A stretch of DNA of 64,000 nucleotides. Source: Hexactinellida sp. DTS-2022 (Eukaryota; Porifera; Hexactinellida). The stretch is taken from positions 3,286,001 to 3,350,000 of the forward strand of contig JAPNXP010000008.1 of assembly GCA_028753945.1 (NCBI GenBank), read 5' to 3'. The translations under genes and the position numbers were made by a program. The notes beneath the pieces are model-generated. The model saw nothing but the letters and a program-made list of their open reading frames with translations. It did no database searches and was not told where the DNA came from. This document shows, one piece after another, positions 1-10,872 of the stretch. The first letter of the stretch is position 1, and each line of letters starts with the position of its first letter.

Positions 1-329
1 GAATTTGTTGATACAGAAGAAATTGGAATAATACTAACAGAAGCAAATCAGGATGTTTGAAAAGTTGCAGCTGAACAAAAGTATCAGTGAATCCATAAAA
101 CAAAGTCTGCTAGAAAAGTTCAATTCTCAAATGCAAGAAATTACGAATTCCTTCATCAACAACAATTTGCCAGATGAAATCAGAGATAACATAAAACTTT
201 TAAGGAGAAAATAAGAAAGATTCAGATCGCTAAAGAAGACCCAGATAATAACGTTATTCCGGAAATAATATTAGATAACATTATCAACAAGTACCAGTCA
301 CTGATCAAGCAACTGCAAGCTGAATCCTA
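1..329 (+). pseudogene. Coiled-coil protein fragment broken by 1-nt shifts
   Basis: Protein-like sequence runs off the left edge of the window and continues through three frames. A helix-rich stretch starts at base 1, changes frame near 50 at a T run, and changes again near 197-205 at another T run. It then ends at a TAA at 327-329. Both shifts are consistent with loss of one T, so either decay or homopolymer errors in the assembly would explain them. The peptide is rich in Leu, Gln, Lys and Glu and looks like the coiled-coil part of a TRIM/NHL-type protein. It may be the 5' part of the locus that follows. No domain is recognised with certainty. Confidence 0.4.
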
Positions 330-330
330 A

Positions 331-1726
331 AGTTAAGAACCTACCCTATACCGGAGCCCTGGTGTTCTAAAGCTATGAGAAAGGGACTAACACACATGAT
401 AGAAGGGGAATTCATATTCTTCGTGCATCCCGGAATAGAGGAGGACATGAGACCTCTGAACCTGTCCGATAGGGACCTACTGTCCGGGGGATACTCATCA
501 GGAATACGACACACGACTAAACAGGGTAAATACAGAGACTGCATTAGCGATTGAAAAGTTAAAAGCTGTTACTAATGCGAGTGATATGGGAAAACACTTA
601 GAATGGTTTGAAAGTTCTTATGAGGAAATTGAGTGGAGCGTAAAATTCGCTTTTACAGAACTGAGAGATCTGTATAGAGCCGCACGGAGCCTCGAGTACC
701 TGGTTGACAAGAACCAAGATGATGAGCTGCTGAAGGAAATATACGACATTGTTCTTAGAAGAATACGACACTATTTCGACAACAGAATCGATATTCCTTC
801 GGTAGCCATTGACACTCGTAATATTCCAATTCTAACAGCTCCACCAAACCAATGGAAGAGAGGAACATACCCACGACATCTGGCATTGATAGAGGAGGGG
901 ATTGGGGGATCAATTTAGTCACACCAGCTTCTCTTGTTGTTGTTGAAGAATCAGTGATAGTAGCAGACGGATACGGAGTTACGGACACAGAGTATCATTC
1001 TACAGAATAAGTGATCTATGGTGCATGGCTTACTGGTATGACGACGTATACGATACTCCTGTGTCACTAACCTACTTCAAGGAATCCCTATTCGCAAGCT
1101 ACAAAGATTTATTTATACCGTTTACACTGACATGGAAAGGTTATGAAATTTCTCTAATAGAACGCAAGACTCCAATCGCTATCCCGCAGATAAGCAGCAC
1201 AGCAAGCAATGATGATAATCTCTATGTGGGGACTGTAGCACCGAGTCTGCTGCTGATTAACACGGACACCTACAGCGTAGAGAGAGAGAGTACCCTCTGC
1301 AGGTTGTGCGCTACGAGACCAGCCACAAGAAAGCAAGTAGATATCCGTGGTTGCAGGACATGAAAGCTGCCAGTGATGCCGTAATCTGTCTCTTCACGGG
1401 GTCTCTTCACGGGGTCTCCGTCTCCTCTCCAGGTGTTCTCCTTCGAAGGAGAAATCATTAGGTCCGTAATAACAGAAAGCCAGATTACAGAGGCGTACCA
1501 CTTTGCTGTCTGTGTTGCAGTCACGGGGGAGAGCAGATATTACATCTCAGACTTTTGGGACAACGCCATAAATGTGTTTGATACAAAAGGTGTGTACATA
1601 GAGAGTATCCTCGAGGAGGGAACAGAACTGTGTCAGATCTCCAGACCGACAGGACTATTCGTAGAGGAGACAGGCTACATAACGTACTGTGACATGAAGC
1701 AGAACAACTGTCTACAGAGACTCTGA
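331..1726 (+). pseudogene. NHL-repeat protein locus, reading frame broken
   Basis: Coding-like sequence passes through at least four frames: a helical segment at about 502-918, a shifted segment at 852-1010, another at about 1004-1290, one at about 1290-1380, and an NHL-like end at 1433-1726. The last part carries beta-propeller text (YYISDFWDNAINVFDTKG) and ends like the intact NHL gene at 33012-34244, with a final Cys-Leu-Gln motif. One frame change coincides with a 13-bp tandem duplication (1388-1400 repeated at 1401-1413). Alternatively 1381-1432 can be read as a 52-nt GT-AG intron with a pyrimidine tract, which also restores the frame. I favour a decayed or error-containing paralogue of the NHL family. 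Transcript data would separate decay from short introns. Confidence 0.5.
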
Positions 1727-2277
1727 TACATGCTACTGTTATGAGTCTATTGTTCTTATTACTGTATTATTCTCCTTGTATGCTCTACATTGTTTAGTTG
1801 TTTGTATTTAGTTTGTAATAAACAGCAGTTTGTAATAACAACTCACTCAATTAGTTAATATTATAATCATTAGTAACAATAAAAGTTATAGCAGCTAGCA
1901 CATATAATTTTCTAACAGCGAATACGTTTAGCTTTAAACCAAGCAAATACAGTGAGACCGGTTTTTTCCAACGAATTATTTGCATGGAAATATAGAAAAA
2001 TCCTATAGTTAGATCAAACCGATTTAAATCAAAACAAAATTGGAATTTCTTACACATTTAGAATAAATAGGTCGTTAGGAAAAAAACGATTAGTTAGAAA
2101 AAACCGGTTTCGACTGTACAAAGGAATCGAATACGTATAGCCAAATTCCAATTACGCACTTTATTCACAGCAAGCAGTGGCGGCGCTATTATAAAACCAT
2201 TTCTGCAAGCGGGTCTATTACAAATATTGAAAAGTAGTAGAACATATTCTCTCCTCCCAAACCATGTAATATTAGTG
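1727..2277. other. Intergenic, repeat remnants
   Basis: No gene is seen. AATAAA occurs near 1818, within reach of the NHL-like end. Two inverted stretches containing ACCGGTTTTTT-type sequence near 1957 and 2103 look like the ends of a short decayed MITE. A lone hAT-type end, CAGTGGCGGCGC, lies near 2176. Confidence 0.4.
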
Positions 2278-2652
2278 CAGCGGCACAACCATACGGTACA
2301 ATTGTTCATTTTTTTGATAAAAGTACCAAAATTTGTACACGTGTACTTTGATGTAGTGCGAACATTTTTGGATATTGAGGCAATTAAAAGAGTGTCTATA
2401 TCGGCCATGACAGCTCGCCAAAGTTTCAATGTCCGATAGTGTTCGCCGGACTTGTTTCGCATAAAAACTTGTTCAAATTAAGTTATATCATCTTTTGACT
2501 GTTGAATTCGGTTTCCAAGTAAATTTCCGATAATTCGATAACATGACCACATTTGGAAGAATTTATTCCATAGCAACGCTGGAATGTACTAGGAATGTGT
2601 CAAAAATTCAATTCTCCAATTGTGTCCATACCCAATCGAGTGACCCCTCTTT

Positions 2653-3446
2653 CAGTGATGTGGTGAGCCGTTACTAAATCTTCCGTACTCCGTTACCGTT
2701 ACTTTTTTTTAACCCGTTACTTTTACTCCGTTACCCTTACTTTATTTCTTCCGTTACCGTTATTCCGTTACTTTTGTTTTTTTTTACCCGTTTACCTTTA
2801 TTCAGTACAGTAACCTTAATGTAACGGTAACTGATTTAAAAATTAAAATAACGTTGTAATGGCAATGGAATAAGATTAACGTAGTAACGGTACTGGAAGC
2901 CAGATACGATAGAGTGCTATTTTCCCAATTTCAAATGCCTAACAACTGCGATACTTAGTAGATTATTCTGGACATTTCGAAAATTCACGAGACTATATGC
3001 TACAAGGAAATCCTAGCAAGGGTTCTGGAGGGCTATGTAAGATCCCCCCATTTGGGTCAACGAGGGATTTATTAATTAAAGTCAATACGTAAAAGTAGCT
3101 GAGCAATTTATGCAGTATAAATAATAATTTAATGAAATATCAGTGATTTGGGAAATAATCACATACTATTAGATGTTGGGATCTCGAATGGAAGGAATTA
3201 AAGCATCTGGCACAACTGCACACAGAGTATAGTGGAAATCAAAGGACAATAATCAAAGGTCATTTAAAACTAAAGGGGGTTGCAACCCCCTAACCCCCCC
3301 CCCCCCCCCCCTGGATCCGCCACTGTAATGGTAAGAGTAACTGAATAAAGATAACGGTAACTAGTTAAAATTAACGGATGTCCGTTACCGTTACTCCGCG
3401 ACACCCGTTATCGTTGCTCCGTTACTAGTAACGGAGCACATCACTG
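2653..3446. mobile_element. hAT-type MITE with 8-bp target duplication
   Basis: Terminal inverted repeats are CAGTGATGTG and CACATCACTG. The flanking 8 bp CCCTCTTT is exactly duplicated at 2645-2652 and 3447-3454. Subterminal regions are dense in CCGTTAC/GTAACGG motifs in both orientations. A C-tract and an inner end reading GGATCCGCCACTG near 3313-3326 suggest a second, partial hAT-like insertion inside. It interrupts the left arm of the surrounding palindrome. Confidence 0.85.
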
Positions 3447-3486
3447 CCCTCTTTCGACTCCACTCAACTACCTGAGTGTAATTATA

Positions 3487-3599
3487 TACATACCGATCCT
3501 GTAAAACGTGATTTGAAAAAATTATTCGATATTTATGGTAAATCACGGTGAATCTCGAATAATTTTATAAAATCACGTTTTATAGGGCCGGTATGTGTA
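3487..3599. mobile_element. 113-bp palindromic MITE
   Basis: Ends are TACATACCG and CGGTATGTGTA. The arms share AAATCACG near the AAAACG motif and form an almost complete hairpin. The 8-mer TAATTATA is duplicated at 3479-3486 and 3600-3607. The insertion lies at the centre of the larger palindrome and overlaps the target site of the next element. Confidence 0.7.
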
Positions 3600-3608
3600 T
3601 AATTATAC

Positions 3609-4007
3609 CAGAGATGCAGCGGTCCGGAAATTTCATGGACCGGACCGGACCGTCATGATTTTTTTCTGGACGGTCCGGACCGGTCCAGACCGATGTACTG
3701 GTCCAGACAGTTATATCCCTTATTTGGACAGTTACACACCGCATAGTAGAGTGGCTAATTATATCCACTTGTATTTATAAGATTGTTATTACTTATGTGC
3801 TTGTAAACAATGGGAAATAACGAATTGGAGCCTGATCGTTTGTCCAATCTAGGATGAGTCCAGACATATGAACGGTCCAGACCGTTGTATCGTTAATTTG
3901 GACCGGTCCAGACCGCACTTGAAAATAAGCGGGGACCGAGCTGAGACCGGTCGGTCCGGTCCGGTCCCGGTCTGGACCGCAGTCCGGTCCAGACCGCTGC
4001 ATCTCTG
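3609..4007. mobile_element. hAT-type MITE rich in GGTCCGGACC motifs
   Basis: Ends are CAGAGATGCAGCGGTCC and GGACCGCTGCATCTCTG. The 8-mer AATTATAC is exactly duplicated at 3601-3608 and 4008-4015. The interior is built of GGTCC/GGACC runs able to fold on themselves. The ORFs reading through it are repeat artefacts. Confidence 0.85.
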
Positions 4008-4443
4008 AATTATACTCAGGTAGTTGAGTGGAGTCGAAAGAGGGGTCACTCGATTGGGTAAGGACACAATTTGAGAATGGAATTTTTGACACATTCCTGA
4101 TACATTCCAGCGTTACTATGGAAAAATTCTTCCAAATAGGGTCATGTGATTTATCAAATTTATGGAAATTTTACTTGGAAACCGAATTCAACAATAAAAA
4201 GATGATATAACTTAATTTGAACAAGTTTTTATGGGAAACAAGTCCGGCGAACACTATCGGACATTGAAACTTTGGCGAGCTGTCATGGCCGATATAGACA
4301 CTCTTTCAATTGCTTCAATATCCAAAAATGTTCGCACTACATCAAAGTGCATGTGTACAAATTATGGTGCATGTGTACAAATTACTGTGCTGCATTGATC
4401 AAAAAAATGAACAATCTGTTGAAATTTTATGGCTATGCCGCTG

Positions 4444-4692
4444 GACTACTGTCCTGAGAGCAAACGAGACTTAGGAGTCGTCTCTAAAACAAGTTAACAA
4501 CAACGAGAAAGTAATTGATGATTTACAAATTAGTTAGTAAACAATTAAATTCAATAAATAAATATTGTAGAGACTACATAAAAAATATAAAAAATAATAA
4601 TAATATAATGTTAAGGATTTCAAAGAGTTTAGTCTAAGCTCTAGCGGTGTCCGTACTAGTGAATAGTGGTAACACTATAAGCAATAATGGTA
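4444..4692. other. Short spacer, no gene seen
   Basis: AT-rich sequence between the palindromic element and the 3' end of the nine-module gene. It presumably holds that gene's 3' UTR, but I see no clear poly(A) signal on the minus strand. Confidence 0.4.
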
Positions 4693-7600
4693 TTAGTTTA
4701 GTTGGAAATCTATCTTTAAAGAGGCGTCTCCTGTATCCAACGCGTACTGTGCTATTTGTCCCATGCTGGGAGAGAAATGCTCGACAGGTGACCCGTCTCT
4801 GGTTATGGTCCCGCGACAGTGGAGGAGTCCCACTCCCCACACGTAGTACTTCCTGAGATAAGACCCGCAGGAAGTGCAGTTAAGCTGTGAGATCTCCTGG
4901 CTGTAGTAGCAGGTAGAGGGACTGTAGCCATGCTTCCGTACCATAAGGTCGTCTCTCTGGACAATAACAACTCCGTTTTCTCTCTTAACAGCTGTGCAGG
5001 ACGGATTCTGACAGTGGCAATGGAAGTTAACTCCATTGTGATGTTTGGTGTAAGGTGTATCTAGAAACCCCAAAGCGGGGTTGTAAACAATGTGGTATTC
5101 TCTGTGGTAAACTTTCACAATGACAGGTGAGTTGTCGTTTGGGATTTTGAAATCAGAAGTTGCCGACCCAGAAGGTTTGAATTTCTCTTTCTTTCCATGA
5201 ATGGTAATCTTCCCTGAGCAGCAGAGGAAAATGGCATCTTTAACCTGATGAGGGGGTATTCTAGCGTCGCAAGAAGAGCAATTTAGTGACTGCATAGATG
5301 ATCTGAGATCGCAATCGATAATGTGTCCAGATTGTATCATAACATACTCACTGCTCTTAACAGCTTCACATGTTGGATTAAGACACTCAACCTTAAAGTT
5401 GAGGCCATGGCAGACTGAGCTGTGGGAAAATTTCGCTCCCTTGCTAATAGAACCCTCTGTCGGATCGTTGGGGAATAAAACAGAAGTATTCCCCTCTTCA
5501 TTCATCACATGGATTTTGATATCCGCTGAATAATCAGGTTTGAAGTCGATCACTTCCCCACTCCCGGCTTCAATGACAAACCTATCTTTCCCAACTAACA
5601 TCTCTGATCTGCACTGCATGAAGGAGAGGGTCAATATGATCATATGGGAGAGCTTGTTAATACACGAGGGACATTTCACGGTGGAAAAGAGACCTTCTAA
5701 TGTGTACAGTTTCATTTCTTGGAGGGAGATTATCAGTATGCCATCACTAGACTTTTTTGAAGTACAGTCTAAGTTTGAACATATAACTTTCAGATTCATT
5801 CCTCTTTTCATTTGCTTGTATGGAGATCCATGAGGTTCCATGGATATAACCTTGGTCTGAACCGGTAGGATGTCGACCACAGGGTCCTTGCTGATACCGA
5901 TGGGAATAGATTCCACTCTCTCACCGAATAGATACGAGATGACATAATCCGCTGTCTTAACTCGAGCTGTGCACTGGGTAAATGTAGTGGATATGAAACA
6001 GCCAGGAAGGAGGGCATGGTGGCAACTGGGACATGTCTTACTTTGGATTAATTCTTTGAGTCTACAGTCTGTCACTACTCCTATCTTTAAGCTTACGATA
6101 CCCTCCAAAGGTGATTGGGATTGTGAGGGACACGATGTGTTAGAACATCTGGCTAGTAGATCAAGTCCTTTTTCAGGAATTAAAGAATCCATCTGAGTAA
6201 TAGTGAAAGTCACTTCAGGACCATCTGAAAAGATCCGAAATGTTGACGTCGTTATAGCAAATGAATTGAAAGATTCATTCTCTGAGCCTATCTGTATCTG
6301 TCCGCTACAGCGCACGAACACGACTGCCTTTAGGTCTGAGAGAGGGATATGATGAAAACAGGATGGACAACTCATACTCTTCGCCACCTCACCCAATACA
6401 CCAGAAGACACAGATTGAAAGTTGACAACCACACCTCCATCATTTTCTTTGAACGCGAGACAGTTCGGATTTTTACATACTACTACGCCATTGAGACCAG
6501 GGGTTGAGCTGAGGTACTCCTTCCCGATTACCCCACACAGTTCACCAGAACTGAATATATCTCGCTTAAGAATCTCAACATACACTGGTGGTCCTTGCAA
6601 ATTAATCTTAAAGTCCACGGTGTCGTCCCCTTCAGCAGTCACAATGTGTTTCTCATTCCCTATTCTAACCTCTGCTTTGCAATTGATGAGTGTGATACCA
6701 GTGAAACATAGAGGGTCGATTACGCACTGACACCCAGGACAAGCAAGGCCAGTTAATAGGGAGGAGTATACGCACTCAGTGATGCTGGGACAGGGCACCA
6801 CAACAATTGAGGCCTCACAAGTAGGGTTAATACATATGGCTTCTAAGTTAAGTCCAATGCATGCATGCGTGAAAACTTTATTGTTTTCTCCAGTATGGGT
6901 GACGTTTCCTTTGGTGGATGGGAATTTTTTGCTTTTATGAGATTCTTGACTGGTAGTATTCGGACCTGCTATTGTACGTAGCACGGTGATCTCTACTTCA
7001 GCACCATCTAGGCTAATCCCACGCATCTGAGGAATTCGACCAGTTACATACTCCGTCTTCTCTCCGGCGATAACAACCTTAGCTTTACACTGAAAAAAGA
7101 GGATTCCTTTGAAACTGGCAAGGGGAACTGGTTGATGGCAAGACGGGCACGACTGACCGAGAATGATCTCTTTATATCGCATGGAATTGGCGCTGCCTAT
7201 TCCAATGCATATAACACCAATGTTCTTCTCATTGGAGGGACAGCCAAAATAGGGGCACTTGGCCACTAGACTCACCCCAGGAGTGCTTATTAGATTAAGA
7301 TGTTTTCCCATAACCTCTTTTAGGAAATGGACATGCACACTCAAGGCCTCGGATTTTTGGGGGGAGGAGGGCTTCTCCTGCTGTTCAGATATGACTGTCT
7401 CTGGACTGCTATTCGGAGGGGAGTGTCTGTCGGTTTTCGTCTGTCTCATGCGGATAATAGCCATATGATCTGTAAAGTCAATCTTACACAGCTTGGGAAT
7501 TTGGTGACCGTTAAACCTCTGTACACTATTAGCGATCTCAACCTCCCCCTGGCATGTATTGAAAATAACTCCTTGAAAGCAGCGTGGTTCCAGAGGTTGG

Positions 7601-8193
7601 GTACAGGAGGAACAAGATCGGTTGTTCAACAATTCTTGGTAGGTTTTAGACTCCACTCGTCCCACCCTAATAATCACCAAGCCATTGTTTGTCATTGACG
7701 CCTGGCACTTGTTGTTCCGACACACAGCAGAAAGGTTCACTCCATCACCAGGAGATAGGAACTCTTTCGACTCAGTATTTGGCTCCGGGTCTCTGTATAG
7801 GATGGTGACTAGCACCTCTGCCCCTTGGTAAGGAAGTTCCCACAGGAGAGTATCGTCCCCTCTAACTCGGAACTCCACAGATTCCACACCAATGCTAATT
7901 TTAGCCTCGCACCGCACGAATACGATTCCCTTTGCTTTATCTGGTTGCAGCTCACTCCAGCAAGACGGACACCTCAGATGTGGTACCACCTCCTGGTATA
8001 CACAACTTGTCACCCCGGGGTACTTCAATACGACCAGTCCCCCGAAGTTAAGGACACATTTGCAACTTTGATTCGTGCATGTCGACTCAAGGTTTATGCC
8101 AGTGCATACTTGTCTGAATTCATTTTCAAAGAAAGAAATGTTCCGTTTGTACTTTGGGAGGTCTGAAAGTAGTACTGTGGAAGGAGAAGCCAT
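4693..8193 (-). CDS. Nine-module cysteine (zinc-ribbon-like) repeat protein, 1166 aa
   Basis: One uninterrupted exon. The protein is built of nine copies of a module of about 110-130 residues with five invariant cysteines: C-x4-C, a spacer of about 25-40 residues, C-x2-C (mostly CPSC), then x16 and C. The first cysteines of the modules are at residues 39, 158, 313, 454, 573, 683, 805, 937 and 1061. Each starts with a G-[LVIM]-[ND]-[LF] motif just before C1, and most end with a beta-rich tail ending in a hydrophobic V-x-I-type strand. Residues 250-300 form a low-complexity Ser/Pro/Gln linker. No signal peptide or membrane segment is visible. The paired C-x4-C and C-x2-C suggest a metal-binding ribbon. 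I recall similar Cys-module proteins in protists and small invertebrates but cannot name the family. Partners and substrate are unknown. The Met at 8193 is the only early start. Confidence 0.85.
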   Translation of the reverse strand: MASPSTVLLSDLPKYKRNISFFENEFRQVCTGINLESTCTNQSCKCVLNFGGLVVLKYPGVTSCVYQEVVPHLRCPSCWSELQPDKAKGIVFVRCEAKISIGVESVEFRVRGDDTLLWELPYQGAEVLVTILYRDPEPNTESKEFLSPGDGVNLSAVCRNNKCQASMTNNGLVIIRVGRVESKTYQELLNNRSCSSCTQPLEPRCFQGVIFNTCQGEVEIANSVQRFNGHQIPKLCKIDFTDHMAIIRMRQTKTDRHSPPNSSPETVISEQQEKPSSPQKSEALSVHVHFLKEVMGKHLNLISTPGVSLVAKCPYFGCPSNEKNIGVICIGIGSANSMRYKEIILGQSCPSCHQPVPLASFKGILFFQCKAKVVIAGEKTEYVTGRIPQMRGISLDGAEVEITVLRTIAGPNTTSQESHKSKKFPSTKGNVTHTGENNKVFTHACIGLNLEAICINPTCEASIVVVPCPSITECVYSSLLTGLACPGCQCVIDPLCFTGITLINCKAEVRIGNEKHIVTAEGDDTVDFKINLQGPPVYVEILKRDIFSSGELCGVIGKEYLSSTPGLNGVVVCKNPNCLAFKENDGGVVVNFQSVSSGVLGEVAKSMSCPSCFHHIPLSDLKAVVFVRCSGQIQIGSENESFNSFAITTSTFRIFSDGPEVTFTITQMDSLIPEKGLDLLARCSNTSCPSQSQSPLEGIVSLKIGVVTDCRLKELIQSKTCPSCHHALLPGCFISTTFTQCTARVKTADYVISYLFGERVESIPIGISKDPVVDILPVQTKVISMEPHGSPYKQMKRGMNLKVICSNLDCTSKKSSDGILIISLQEMKLYTLEGLFSTVKCPSCINKLSHMIILTLSFMQCRSEMLVGKDRFVIEAGSGEVIDFKPDYSADIKIHVMNEEGNTSVLFPNDPTEGSISKGAKFSHSSVCHGLNFKVECLNPTCEAVKSSEYVMIQSGHIIDCDLRSSMQSLNCSSCDARIPPHQVKDAIFLCCSGKITIHGKKEKFKPSGSATSDFKIPNDNSPVIVKVYHREYHIVYNPALGFLDTPYTKHHNGVNFHCHCQNPSCTAVKRENGVVIVQRDDLMVRKHGYSPSTCYYSQEISQLNCTSCGSYLRKYYVWGVGLLHCRGTITRDGSPVEHFSPSMGQIAQYALDTGDASLKIDFQLN

Positions 8194-8554
8194 TCGAGCT
8201 CAATATTGATAAACTTTTACACTCAAAATCTTGCAATATCCAATAACATATACTTAACAGATCCAATATTCATTAATTCCGAAAATGCATACTGATTAAT
8301 CCAGTTTAGCTTTCATCAGTTTACATTCAAATTGTGATGTATTATTAGCTTACATCAATCAATACAGTGACATAAGTATGCAACTATGCATAAAATTAGT
8401 ATCAAAGTTATTCTACTACTATTTACTATACCTCAAATAAAAATTTGGGGTATATTATCACATTTCTGAATTATGGACCAGACAAATTTTGAAAGGTGCT
8501 AAAAATGTGTGCAAAATTTGTTAATCAAAATCGTAACCCCAGGTGAAATAATCT
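8194..8554. other. Upstream region and dispersed-repeat fragment
   Basis: No gene. The stretch about 8440-8550 is a diverged copy of sequence also present at about 11440-11500, 12055-12130 (inverted) and 36780-36870. They share a block resembling GGTGTAAAATGTGTCCAAAA followed by an ATCGTGACCCCAG-like motif. The start of the nine-module gene lies at the left end; no promoter motif is convincing. Confidence 0.5.
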
Positions 8555-9019
8555 AAAATTACAGCTGTGTCCACAGCATGTTCCTTTGAAGGCACTATAT
8601 TTTGGTGTTTGGTAGATTGATAGTGTCTCCAAATGAACATGCTATCGGTACAGGTGTAATTTTAGATTTTTTTCGTCAGGTCATCATCACTATGAAGGTG
8701 ATAACCCATTCACAAAGGTGTTTCGGAAGGCAAATACCCTTAGAGTGGAGGAAGTTACCTTTTAGCTCTCTTAATTTCTGAGATATTCAAGTTTCAGTGG
8801 AATATAATAGGTGATGACTCAACATTTTTCATGTGCGTGTTTGATGTTCACCCAACACCAACCAACCCATTTTTAACGATGTCATCATCACTTTAAGGTC
8901 AACTTACGTTAATTAAGTTTAATGATTTGTTATAAATAGTAATTTTAAATGAATTTGGCTACCAAATTTGAATTTAGCACATTCGACAACCCCTATAAAC
9001 AAACTTGATGCCTCTCTAT

Positions 9020-9319
9020 CAGTGCTCGACAAAATGAAATTTTGATGGTAGCTAATTAAGCCACCACCTCACTTTTTCTGGTGGCTAAAGAATAAACAAC
9101 TGCCGGTTTAACAAACCATTGATGACTTATCAAAGATCTGATGCCGTAAAACAACACTAATGTTATTAACAAATGATGCAACGATAAATATAATCTAGAC
9201 CAATTCTAATAATTCACAATTTATGGTAGATTAGTTAAGCCACCAAAGGCAAAATTTGGTGCCTTAAATATGATTTTTGGTGGCTAACGCCACCAAACCA
9301 CCTAATTTGTTGAGCACTG
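9020..9319. mobile_element. 300-bp hAT-like MITE
   Basis: Ends are CAGTGCTCGACAAAAT and ATTTGTTGAGCACTG. The arms are rich in GGTGGC/GCCACC. No exact 8-bp duplication is seen, though TCTCTAT occurs close to both sides. Confidence 0.6.
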
Positions 9320-9401
9320 CCGGAGTCTCTATGTTAAATACTGACTAAGTTCATCTATACTCACTATAAAACACAAATCTATGTGTATAATATATATGTA
9401 T

Positions 9402-9591
9402 AGTCAACATCCGGTAACTCGAATGCCCGTTAACTCGAACATTCGTTATCTCGAACGAATTTTCATTTCCCCTCGTTTTACTGTACAGTCAACATCCGGT
9501 AACTCGAATACCCGTTAACTCGAACATTCGCTATCTCGAACGGATTTTTCATTCCCCTGAGGGTTCGAGTTACCGGATGTTGACTGTATAT
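9402..9591. mobile_element. Tc1/mariner-type MITE pair (partial plus complete)
   Basis: Repeats of TCAACATCCGGTAACTCGAA occur twice head to tail, then the inverse at the right end (TTACCGGATGTTGACTGTA). TA dinucleotides bound the copies. A mirror-image arrangement lies at 9952-10128. Short motifs such as CCCGTTAACTCGAAC recur within each copy. Confidence 0.7.
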
Positions 9592-9951
9592 ATTTGTTTG
9601 TATGTTCCGAGTTGATTATAGAAACTGGACGGTTTCTAAATCTTATTTTTGGCATATAGGAGTAACTTTTGGCCCCCGACAACAAGTTGAGGTTTCCACC
9701 CGAAATTTATCACACCTGCCAAGTTATGACGTCATTGTCACATTTCGAGAAGCATTAAAAATAGACTTAAACATTATATGCGCTATATGGTGGAAGCACA
9801 ATGTGTGCAGATGGATAGATAAATATCAATTAACAACCAAATACTTGAAGAATCTATATTACCTTATTTATCCTATCCTCGGGAGTCAAGGAAACTAGAA
9901 TGAAAATTGTGGGAATTAGGAGTACTCTAGCATTGGAAACATTTTTGAATA

Positions 9952-10128
9952 TACAGTCAACATCCGGTAACTCGAACCCTCAGGGGAATGAAATATCCGT
10001 TCGAGATAACGAATGTTCGAGTTAACGGGCATTCGAGTTACCGGATGTTGACTAAGGGGAAATGAAAATTCGTTCGAGATAACGAATTTCGAGTTAACGG
10101 GCATTCGAGTTACCGGATGTTGACTGTA
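9952..10128. mobile_element. Tc1/mariner-type MITE pair, mirror of 9402-9591
   Basis: Starts TACAGTCAACATCCGG and ends CCGGATGTTGACTGTA, with an internal GGATGTTGACTAAGG where a second partial copy joins. Order and orientation are the inverse of the 9402-9591 pair, so the pair may have been copied as part of a palindromic arm. Confidence 0.7.
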
Positions 10129-10254
10129 CTTAGATACATACTTATAGGCCCAACAGAGCCGATTTTAAATTTGCTAATAATTTATTAGCTAATAATTGAA
10201 TGGATGGATAAATTTAGAAAAGTAACAAAAAATCATCTATCAGAGGATTTAAAT

Positions 10255-10870
10255 AACACCTGTGCCGACAGCATGTTCCTTACAGGCACTATACGTTGGT
10301 GTTTGGTGGGCTGATAGTGCCTCCAAAAGCACAGGTGTAATTTTAGATTTTTTCGTCATATCATCATGTCTATGAAAGTGTTAAACCATTCAGAATGGTT
10401 TTTTCGCAAGGCAACGACCCTTAGAGTGGTGGAGTTTCGTTTTAGCTCACTTAATTTCAGTGATATTCAGGTTTAGTAGAATATAATAGGTGATGAGTCA
10501 GCATTATTTATGTGTGTTGGGTGCTCACCCAATACCAACCAACCCATTCGAAATATATAATTGTAAAAACACCTTTTTACCAATGTCATCATCACCTCAA
10601 GGTGTCAAGACCCATTTGTAGAGATGTTACGTGGCATAAGGATCAATTGGTAAATTGGAAGTTTGTTTCCATCTGATATTATCTCTAAGATTAATGCTAT
10701 ATTTAGCAAATTAGTCTAAATAAGTATTAAAAAATTTTGTAATCTAACACCAAATTATATGTCACCTTACATTTAATAGTTTAATTATTTGTTATAAATA
10801 GTAAATAAAATTAATTTGGCTACCATATCCAATTCCGCACACTCGATAATCCTAATAAACAAATTGGAAG
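10255..10870 (-). repeat. Hairpin-ended dispersed repeat, left arm of inner palindrome
   Basis: Begins with the hairpin GTGCCGACAGCATGTTCC...GCACAGGTG and continues with the same body found at 8690-9000 and, inverted, at 13600-14256, 17640-18105 and 36110-36580. Landmarks in the body are GGTTGGTTGGTGTTGGGTG-like and ACACCTTGAGGTG-like motifs. The right end runs into a mariner MITE at 10873. Confidence 0.65.
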
Positions 10871-10872
10871 TA

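Larger units (their letters stand above)
2278..4443. mobile_element. Palindromic hAT-like MITE, host of three insertions
   Basis: Two arms of about 400 bp are inverted copies of each other: about 2278-2652 plus 3455-3478 on the left, and about 4011-4443 on the right. They meet at a short centre, CTACCTGAGT...ACTCAGGTAG. The outer ends read CAGCGGCA and TGCCGCTG, the CAG...CTG form usual for hAT elements. Flanking 8-mers TATTAGTG and GACTACTG match at only 5 of 8 positions, consistent with an old insertion. Three younger elements interrupt it at 2653-3446, 3487-3599 and 3609-4007. Removing them restores the palindrome. Short ORFs in the arms are by-products of the repeat. Confidence 0.75.
8555..9780 (-). 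repeat. Left arm of a large palindromic repeat, with terminal hairpin
   Basis: A hairpin of about 110 bp (8555-8670, stem around CAGCTGTG...CACAG) is followed by about 300 bp of body sequence and a segment at about 9600-9770 that reads in reverse at 17340-17500. The same order of parts appears inverted at 17340-18835. I read these as the two arms of one old palindromic element whose centre has been filled by later insertions. The arm is broken by MITEs at 9020-9319 and 9402-9591. Confidence 0.5.
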
